NCBI GenBank assembly: GCA_049646625.1 | Contig: JBARWE010000183.1 | Location: 1-20,640 of the forward strand | From: PRO6 sp049646625 | GTDB taxonomy: Bacteria; Pseudomonadota; Alphaproteobacteria; Rhizobiales; Xanthobacteraceae | Length of the DNA stretch: 20,640 nucleotides | Direction of reading: 5' to 3' | Shown: positions 15,527 through 20,640 of the stretch, piece after piece | How the letters are laid out: each line of letters begins with the position of its first letter | Numbering within the stretch: position 1 is the first letter of the stretch | Notes under the pieces: generated by a model | The model's input: only the letters and a program-made list of their open reading frames with translations | The model's database searches: none | What the model was told of the DNA's origin: nothing | Translations under genes and position numbers: made by a program

Positions 15527-17134
15527 ATGCTCACCGAGACCAGCGACTACGACGACCTTTACCGTAACTTTCGCTGGCAGGTGCCGGAGCATTTCAACAT
15601 CGCAACCGCTGCCTGCGATCGTCATGCTGACGGTACGGGCAAGCTGGCGCTGACCTTCATCGACGAAAATGGCGGCGTTAAGAAAGTCTCCTTCGACGAG
15701 TTGCAGGCGTGGTCGCGCCGCTTCGCCAATGTGCTGACCGAGGACGGCCTGTTACGCGGCGACCGGGTCGGCGTGTTCCTGTCGCAGTCGGTCGAACTGC
15801 CGGTCGCGCATCTCGCCGCGTTCCGCGCCGGCCTGGTGTCGGTGCCGCTGTTCACGCTGTTCGGCGAGGAGGCGCTGGCGTTCCGGCTGGCCAACTCCAA
15901 CGCCAAGGCGGTCGTCACCGACGTGGGCGGCTACGCCAAGATTGCCGCCATCCGCGACCGGCTGCCGGCCTTGCAGCGCATCTATGTGATCGGCACCGGC
16001 GACGTCGCGACGGTGTCGTTCTGGGACGCGGTCGAGGGCGCGTCCGAGGACTTCGAAACCGTCACCACCCGCGCCGACGATCCGGCGATCATCATCTATA
16101 CCTCCGGCACCACCGGCAACCCGAAGGGTGCGCTGCATGCGCACCGCGTGCTGCTCGGCCATCTGCCGAATGTCGAGATGGCGCACGACTTCTTTCCGAA
16201 GCCCGGCGACGTGATGTGGACGCCGGCGGACTGGGCGTGGATCGGCGGGCTGTTCGATGCGCTGTTTCCGGCTTGGTATCACGGCGTGCCGATGGTCGGC
16301 TATCGCGCCAAGAAGTTCGATTCCGTTGAGGCCATGCAACTGATGGCCGACCACAAGGTGCGCAACGTGTTTCTGCCGCCGACCGCGCTGAAACTGATGC
16401 GGCAGGCCAACGTGAGGCATGACGGCGTCAGGCTGCGCAGCATCTTCACCGGCGGCGAGTCGCTCGGCGGCGAACTGCTCGACTGGGTGCGCGCGACGTT
16501 CGGCGTCGAGGCGCATGAAATCTACGGCCAGACCGAATGCAATCTCGTCGTCGGCAACAATGCAAAGCTGTTTCCGATCCTGCCCGGCTCGATGGGCAAG
16601 GCGACGCCGGGCTTCGACGTGCGTATCGTCGATGACAAGGGCAACGAACTGCCGAACGGGACAACCGGCATCATCGGCGTGCGTGCCCCCAACCCGTGCA
16701 TGATGCTGGAGTACTGGGGCAATCCCGAAGCGACCGCGAAGAAATACGCCGGCGACTTTCTGCTCACCGGCGATCTCGGCCGCCGCGACGATGACGGCTA
16801 TTTCTGGTATATGAGCCGCGAGGACGATGTCATCACCTCGGCCGGCTACCGTATCGGCCCGTCCGAGATCGAGGATACGCTGATCCGCCATCCGGCGGTG
16901 GCGATGGCCGCGGTGGTCGGCGTGCCCGATCCGATCCGCACCGAGGCGGTCAAGGCATGGATCGTGCTGCGCCCCGGCTTCACCGGCAGCGAGACGTTGG
17001 CGCGCGACATTCAGGATTTCGTCAAGGTCAAGCTCGCCGCGCACGAATACCCGCGCCTCGTGCAGTTCGCCGATAGCCTGCCGATGACCGCAACCGGCAA
17101 GGTGCTGCGCCGCGAGTTGCGCGCGCTGGGGTAG
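15527..17134 (+). CDS. Acyl-CoA synthetase, medium-chain (ACSM/MACS) type
   Basis: A 535-residue AMP-forming enzyme: Y-T-S-G-T-T-G-N-P-K-G (191-201), W-T-P-A-D-W-A-W-I-G-G (231-241), Y-G-Q-T-E (333-337), L-T-G-D (413-416), S-R-E-D-D-V-I-T-S-A-G-Y-R-I-G-P (430-445) and catalytic K525 in T-A-T-G-K-V-L-R-R-E. The SREDDVI..AGYRIGP block and V-K-L-A-A-H-E-Y-P-R near 501-510 place it with acetyl/medium-chain acyl-CoA synthetases rather than the FadD type at 13257. The start is set at the ATG at 15527; the frame extends back to 15401, but that part lies inside the palindromic repeat and reads as junk. It lies 50 bases upstream of bioM, so it could share a transcript with the biotin transport genes. 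Confidence 0.93.
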   Translation: MLTETSDYDDLYRNFRWQVPEHFNIATAACDRHADGTGKLALTFIDENGGVKKVSFDELQAWSRRFANVLTEDGLLRGDRVGVFLSQSVELPVAHLAAFRAGLVSVPLFTLFGEEALAFRLANSNAKAVVTDVGGYAKIAAIRDRLPALQRIYVIGTGDVATVSFWDAVEGASEDFETVTTRADDPAIIIYTSGTTGNPKGALHAHRVLLGHLPNVEMAHDFFPKPGDVMWTPADWAWIGGLFDALFPAWYHGVPMVGYRAKKFDSVEAMQLMADHKVRNVFLPPTALKLMRQANVRHDGVRLRSIFTGGESLGGELLDWVRATFGVEAHEIYGQTECNLVVGNNAKLFPILPGSMGKATPGFDVRIVDDKGNELPNGTTGIIGVRAPNPCMMLEYWGNPEATAKKYAGDFLLTGDLGRRDDDGYFWYMSREDDVITSAGYRIGPSEIEDTLIRHPAVAMAAVVGVPDPIRTEAVKAWIVLRPGFTGSETLARDIQDFVKVKLAAHEYPRLVQFADSLPMTATGKVLRRELRALG

Positions 17135-17184
17135 CACGCCCCACCGCCCCCCGCCGCCGCAGCGCTGGCCGGCGCGATCCGGGA

Positions 17185-17994
17185 GTGGCATTGCGCCCAG
17201 TGATGCGCTACCCAACCCGGATGGGGACCAGGTCGCTTTTCCGACGATGGAACGGGTCGCCGCAATCCGCTGCCGGTGCCGCAGCCGGGGGCGGCGTGCG
17301 GTTCGACGATGTCGAGTTCCGGCGCGGCGAGCGCGTCGTGCTGTCGCTGCCGGAGCTGTCGCTGACCGAGCGCCGCGTGGCGCTGATCGGCGATAACGGC
17401 TCCGGCAAAAGCACACTGCTGCGGCTCGCCAACGGCCTGCTTCAGCCGTCGCGCGGCCGCGTCACCGTGGCCGGGCTTGATACGGCGGCGCGGCGCCGCG
17501 ATGTGCCGGGCGTCGCCGGCTTTGTCTTTCAGAACCCGGACCATCAGCTCATTTTTCCGACGGTCGGCGAGGAGGTCGCTTTCGGCCTGACCGAGCGCGG
17601 GGTGGCGCCGGCCGAGGCGCGGCGCCAGGCGCTGGCACTGCTTAAGCATCACGGCTGTGCCGGCTGGGCCGAGCGCAACGTCAACGATCTCTCCGGCGGC
17701 CAGCGCCAGCTTGTCTGCGTGCTTGCGGTGCTCGCCACCGATCCCGCCGTGCTGTTGATGGACGAGCCGTTTTCGAGCCTCGACCTGCCGACGCAACTGG
17801 CGCTGGCGCGCCGTGTCATGGCGTTGCCGCAGCAGATCGTGATGGCGAGCCATGACCTCGATCTGGTCGCGGATTTCGAGCGCGTCATCTGGCTGGAAGC
17901 CGGCCGCGTGCGTGCCGACGGCCGCCCGGCCGATCTGCTGCCAGCCTACCGCGCGCATGCGGTGGCCGCCGCGCAGGATGCAATATCCGCATGA
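17185..17994 (+). CDS. bioM: Biotin ECF transporter ATPase BioM (start uncertain)
   Basis: An ABC ATPase with Walker A G-D-N-G-S-G-K-S-T (69-77), Q-loop F-Q-N-P-D-H-Q-L-I-F-P-T-V (115-127), signature L-S-G-G-Q-R-Q (169-175), Walker B V-L-L-M-D-E-P (189-195) and H-loop S-H-D (222-224). The Q-loop form is typical of ECF/CbiO-type ATPases. With bioN and bioY following, it is the energising unit of a biotin importer at the inner membrane. The domain only begins at V-R-F-D-D-V-E-F (residue 38), so with the GTG at 17185 there are about 37 extra residues; ATGs at 17203 and 17221 or the GTG at 17296 are possible real starts. Its stop overlaps the bioN start in an ATGA. I see no BioR-type operator in the 50 bases upstream. 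Confidence 0.93.
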   Translation: MALRPVMRYPTRMGTRSLFRRWNGSPQSAAGAAAGGGVRFDDVEFRRGERVVLSLPELSLTERRVALIGDNGSGKSTLLRLANGLLQPSRGRVTVAGLDTAARRRDVPGVAGFVFQNPDHQLIFPTVGEEVAFGLTERGVAPAEARRQALALLKHHGCAGWAERNVNDLSGGQRQLVCVLAVLATDPAVLLMDEPFSSLDLPTQLALARRVMALPQQIVMASHDLDLVADFERVIWLEAGRVRADGRPADLLPAYRAHAVAAAQDAISA

Positions 17995-18617
17995 TCGCCG
18001 ACGGCCTCGCGCCCCAGACCTGGCTGCATCGCGTGCCTGCCGGCCTCAAGCTGGCGGCGCTGGCGTTGTTCAGCGTGGCGCTGGTGCCGGTCGACGATTG
18101 GCGGGTTCTCGCCGCCGCGCTCCTCGCCATCGGCGCCATCTATGCTGGCTTCGGCCGCTTCGGTGTCGCGCGCCTGCGTTTGCTGCGCCCGCTGCTGCCG
18201 CTGCTTGCGGTGATCGGCGGCGTGCAGGTGCTGTCGCAGGGTTTCGAGGCCGGCGCGGTGATCGTGATGCGCCTGCTTGCCCTGCTGCTCGCCGCCGACC
18301 TCGTCAGTATGACCACGACGATGGCGGCGCTGATGGAGGTGCTGGCGCCGCCGCTCAGGCTGTTGCGGCCGCTTGGCGTCAACCCGCGCAAGATGGCGCT
18401 GGCGGTGGCGCTGGTCATGCGCTTCGTGCCGGTGCTGATGACGCGCTGGCGCGCCCGCGAGGAGGCGTGGAAGGCGCGTAGTTCGCGCCGCGTGCCGGTC
18501 CGCCTCGTCGCCGCCTTCCTCGCCGACAGCCTGCAACTGGCCGACCGTGTCGCCGAGGCGCTCGATGCGCGCGGCTTCGACACGGCCGCCGCCGCGCCCC
18601 GTGCCGCCAAACGATAG
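17991..18617 (+). CDS. bioN: Biotin ECF transporter transmembrane protein BioN (CbiQ/EcfT family)
   Basis: A 208-residue membrane protein of the EcfT/CbiQ family, with about four or five hydrophobic segments in residues 18-150. Two Ala-Arg motifs that couple to the ATPase follow: A-R-S in W-K-A-R-S-S-R-R (about 161-163) and A-R-G in A-L-D-A-R-G-F-D (193-195). The L-P-L-G-V-N-P-R-K-M type stretch near 126-135 is common in the family. It links BioM to BioY in the cytoplasmic membrane. The first motif has Ser in place of the more usual Gly. The ATG at 17991 overlaps the bioM stop by 4 bases; bioY begins 12 bases after its stop. Confidence 0.92.
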   Translation: MIADGLAPQTWLHRVPAGLKLAALALFSVALVPVDDWRVLAAALLAIGAIYAGFGRFGVARLRLLRPLLPLLAVIGGVQVLSQGFEAGAVIVMRLLALLLAADLVSMTTTMAALMEVLAPPLRLLRPLGVNPRKMALAVALVMRFVPVLMTRWRAREEAWKARSSRRVPVRLVAAFLADSLQLADRVAEALDARGFDTAAAAPRAAKR

Positions 18618-18629
18618 GAGACTTGCCCC

Positions 18630-19184
18630 GTGGATTCCCGTGCCCTCGTACGCATCGCGTTGCTTGCCGCCGTCATTGCCGCGCTTGGGCTTCTGCCCGG
18701 CGTGGTGCTGCCGATCGCCGCCGGCGTGCCGGTCACGGCGCAGACGCTCGGTGTGATGTTGGCGGGCATCGTGCTCGGGCCGCGCCATGGCGCGCTCGCG
18801 GTTCTGTTGTTCATCTTCGTCGTGCTGCTTGGGGCGCCGCTGTTGTCGGGCGGGCGCGGCGGCCTCGGCGTGCTGTTCGGCCCCTCGGTCGGCTTTCTCA
18901 TCGGTTTCGTGCCGGCGGCCTTCGTCACCGGATTGTTGATGCAGCGGCTGAACCGCCTGCCGGTATTCGCGGCGGCGCTGCTGGCGGCGATCGGCGGCGG
19001 CATCGTCGTCGAATATGCCTGCGGCATCGTCGGGCTGATGGCGGTGGCGCGACTGAGCCTGGTGCAGGCGATAGTGGCAAGCAGCGTGTTCATCCCCGGC
19101 GATCTGTTGAAGGCGCTGGCGACCGCCTTCGTCGCCGAAGCCTCGTTTCGCGCTTATCCGGCGGCGATCGCCGGCCGCGCATGA
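18630..19184 (+). CDS. bioY: Biotin transporter substrate-binding component BioY
   Basis: A 184-residue integral membrane protein with six hydrophobic segments. It carries the BioY hallmark G-V-P-V-T-A-Q-T-L-G-V-M-L-A-G near residues 32-46 and G-P-S-V-G-F-L-I-G-F near 84-93. F-I-P-G-D-L-L-K near 153-160 is the other conserved BioY patch. BioY binds biotin with high affinity and imports it alone or, as here, with BioMN. It starts at a GTG (18630) with AGGAG about 10 bases upstream. The stop overlaps the next ligase start in an ATGA, so four genes from bioM onward look like one translationally linked operon. Confidence 0.96.
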   Translation: MDSRALVRIALLAAVIAALGLLPGVVLPIAAGVPVTAQTLGVMLAGIVLGPRHGALAVLLFIFVVLLGAPLLSGGRGGLGVLFGPSVGFLIGFVPAAFVTGLLMQRLNRLPVFAAALLAAIGGGIVVEYACGIVGLMAVARLSLVQAIVASSVFIPGDLLKALATAFVAEASFRAYPAAIAGRA

Positions 19185-20640
19185 GTGGCGAGACGATCAC
19201 CGCCTGCCTGCCGCGCCACGCCGGCGCGACGCCGGAGCGGGCGGCGATCGTCTGTGATGGCGATACCATCACATGGGACGCCCTGAACGCGACCGTCGAA
19301 CGGCTTGCCGCGCATCTGGCGCGGCGGGTGCCGCCGGGGTGCGGCGTGGCGCTGCATCTCGGCAACGGCCCGGCGCTGGCGCTGTTGTTTCTCGCTGCCG
19401 CGCGCGCCGGCCGCGAGGCGCAGATTCTCGATGCTGCCTGGCCGCTTGCCACCACGCGGGCGACCATCGCGGCGCTCGCGCCAGGTCTCGTGGTCAGCAC
19501 CGATGCGGCGCTGACGGGCGAGGCCGCCACGGTCGTGATCGATGCGCAACTGCCGTTCGCGCAGCTTGCCGATGCGCTCGGTGCGTCGATCGACAGCGCG
19601 CCGCCGCCGCCCGATCCGCTGGCGCCGTTCTATGTCGGCTTCACCTCGGGTTCGACCGGCCTGCCCAAAGGGTTTCGCCGCCACCATCGTTCGTGGGTCG
19701 ACAGTTTCCGCGCCGGCGACCGCGAGTTCGATATCGGCGCGAGCGACGTGGTGCTGGCGCCGGGCAGCCTGACGCATTCGCTGTTTCTCTACGCCCTGGC
19801 CCACGGCCTCGATGTCGGTGCGACGGTGGTGCTGTGCCGGGCGTTTCGCCCGAGCCATGTGGTGCGCCTGATGCGGCAGTATGATGCGAGCGTACTCTAC
19901 GGCGTGCCGACCCAGCTTGAAATGATCGTCGAGGCCGCCGCGCGCCAGCGCGCGCCGTTCCCCGTCCTGCGCTGGGTATTGTCGTCGGGTGCCAAGTGGC
20001 AGGGCCGGGCCAGCGCCGATCTGCGGCGGCTGTTTCCGGCGGCGCGCTTCGCCGAGTTCTACGGTGCCTCGGAATTGAGCTTCACCACGGTCGCGCGCGA
20101 CGACGAGGAGGTGCCGGCCGGCTCGGTCGGTCGCGCCTTCGCCGGCGTCGAACTGACGATCCGCGATCATCGCGGCCGCGTGCTGCCGCCGGGCGAAGCG
20201 GGTGAAGTGTTCGTCAAAAGTCCGTTCCTGTTCATGGGCTATGCCTGCGGCGAGGCGGCGCCGCTGCGGCAGGCCGACGGCGCGGTGTCGGTCGGCGATG
20301 TCGGCGTGCTCGATGCACGCGGCTTCCTGCGTCTCGTCGGCCGCGCCAGCCGGATGATCATCACGTCCGGCAAGAACGTGCACCCGGAGGAAATCGAGCG
20401 GGTCCTGGAGACGCACCCGGCGGTCGCGCAGGCCATGGTGCTTGGCAGCGACGATATGCGGCGCGGCGAGCGGCTGGTGGCGCTGGTGCGCTTCCGCGAC
20501 GGCGCGACCACTGATGCGCCGGCGCTGATCGCGCATGCCCGCGCCGCGCTGCCGCTTGCCCGCGTGCCGCGCTGCTATGCCGTGCCGCCGCAGTGGCCGA
20601 GCACCTCCTCGGGCAAATCCGATTTCGCGGCGCTGCGCCG
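19181..20640 (+). CDS. AMP-forming acyl-CoA ligase coupled to bioY (YhfT-like; partial at the window edge)
   Basis: The frame opens at the ATG at 19181, overlapping the bioY stop by 4 bases, and stays open to the end of the window (486 codons visible). It has the class I adenylate-forming motifs: F-T-S-G-S-T-G-L-P-K-G (154-164), Y-G-A-S-E (294-298), S-R-M-I-I-T-S-G-K-N-V-H-P-E-E-I-E (390-406) and the C-terminal lysine K479 in S-S-G-K-S-D-F. The usual T-G-D motif is V-G-D (371-373). Since K479 normally lies close to the C-terminus, little is missing. The enzyme should form an acyl-CoA from an unknown acid. The bioY-ligase pairing recalls Bacillus yhfU-yhfT, which is BirA-regulated; a role near biotin or pimelate metabolism is inference from context only. 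Confidence 0.92.
   Translation, partial: MSGETITACLPRHAGATPERAAIVCDGDTITWDALNATVERLAAHLARRVPPGCGVALHLGNGPALALLFLAAARAGREAQILDAAWPLATTRATIAALAPGLVVSTDAALTGEAATVVIDAQLPFAQLADALGASIDSAPPPPDPLAPFYVGFTSGSTGLPKGFRRHHRSWVDSFRAGDREFDIGASDVVLAPGSLTHSLFLYALAHGLDVGATVVLCRAFRPSHVVRLMRQYDASVLYGVPTQLEMIVEAAARQRAPFPVLRWVLSSGAKWQGRASADLRRLFPAARFAEFYGASELSFTTVARDDEEVPAGSVGRAFAGVELTIRDHRGRVLPPGEAGEVFVKSPFLFMGYACGEAAPLRQADGAVSVGDVGVLDARGFLRLVGRASRMIITSGKNVHPEEIERVLETHPAVAQAMVLGSDDMRRGERLVALVRFRDGATTDAPALIAHARAALPLARVPRCYAVPPQWPSTSSGKSDFAALR

Noticed and set aside
17135..17184. BioR operator (TTATnnATAA type) upstream of bioM
   Set aside because: The 50-base gap is nearly all G and C and contains no such palindrome; regulation, if any, must lie further upstream.
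15752..17416. Long minus-strand frame opposite the acyl-CoA synthetase and bioM
   Set aside because: Spans two real genes and their gap; no domain is visible.
19154..20536. 460-residue minus-strand frame at the right end
   Set aside because: Opposite the partial YhfT-like ligase, whose frame stays open to the window edge with all motifs in order.

Overview
The window reads as ordinary chromosomal DNA of a high-GC alphaproteobacterium of the Hyphomicrobiales (Rhizobiales), most like the Bradyrhizobium/Rhodopseudomonas/Xanthobacteraceae group. The indications are very high GC with GC-ending codons, a lysine-rich histone H1-like protein next to glycolate oxidase genes, a BcsS-like protein, a TorF-type porin, a CIRCE-controlled groESL operon, an energised BioMNY biotin importer, and several families of palindromic intergenic repeats that I recall as common in these genomes. 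I see no rRNA, tRNA, CRISPR array, transposase, integrase or phage gene.

Layout. 1-2126 (+): the end of glcE, glcF (4-base overlap) and a histone H1-like gene. 2127-2473: a gene-free mosaic of a terminator-like hairpin and repeats. 2474-3241 (-): BcsS-like protein, divergent from a TorF-family porin (3581-4561, +). 4653-6986 (-): a classical nitrilase and, upstream of it, an unrecognised exported protein of 386 residues. 7143-9267 (-): groEL and groES, with a strong terminator after groEL, two palindromic repeats between the genes, and a promoter plus CIRCE operator upstream. 9583-11421 (+): a small lipoprotein and an MFS transporter. 11424-13109 (-): carA followed 3 bases later by a PaaI-type thioesterase. 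13257-15355 (+): an acyl-CoA ligase and a GatB/YqeY-domain protein. 15362-15510: a large two-part inverted repeat. 15527-20640 (+): a medium-chain-type acyl-CoA synthetase, then bioM, bioN, bioY and a third AMP-forming ligase that runs off the end.

How the genes work together. GlcE and GlcF are subunits of membrane-associated glycolate oxidase. GroES/GroEL form the chaperonin, apparently under HrcA (CIRCE) repression with a promoter that also resembles an RpoH site. BioM (ATPase), BioN (transmembrane coupling protein) and BioY (biotin-binding component) make a complete ECF biotin importer. The ligase that overlaps bioY by 4 bases recalls the bioY-ligase-thiolase cluster of Bacillus (yhfU-yhfT-yhfS), so a thiolase gene just past the right edge is a testable prediction. 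Three AMP-forming ligases and one hotdog thioesterase between 11.4 and 20.6 kb suggest acyl-CoA metabolism, but their substrates cannot be read from the sequence.

I did not find a clearly new biological system. The points most worth following are the ligase coupled to BioMNY, the repeats inside the groESL operon, the tetrad-repeat histone-like tail, the carA-thioesterase coupling and the unassigned exported protein at 5826-6986.
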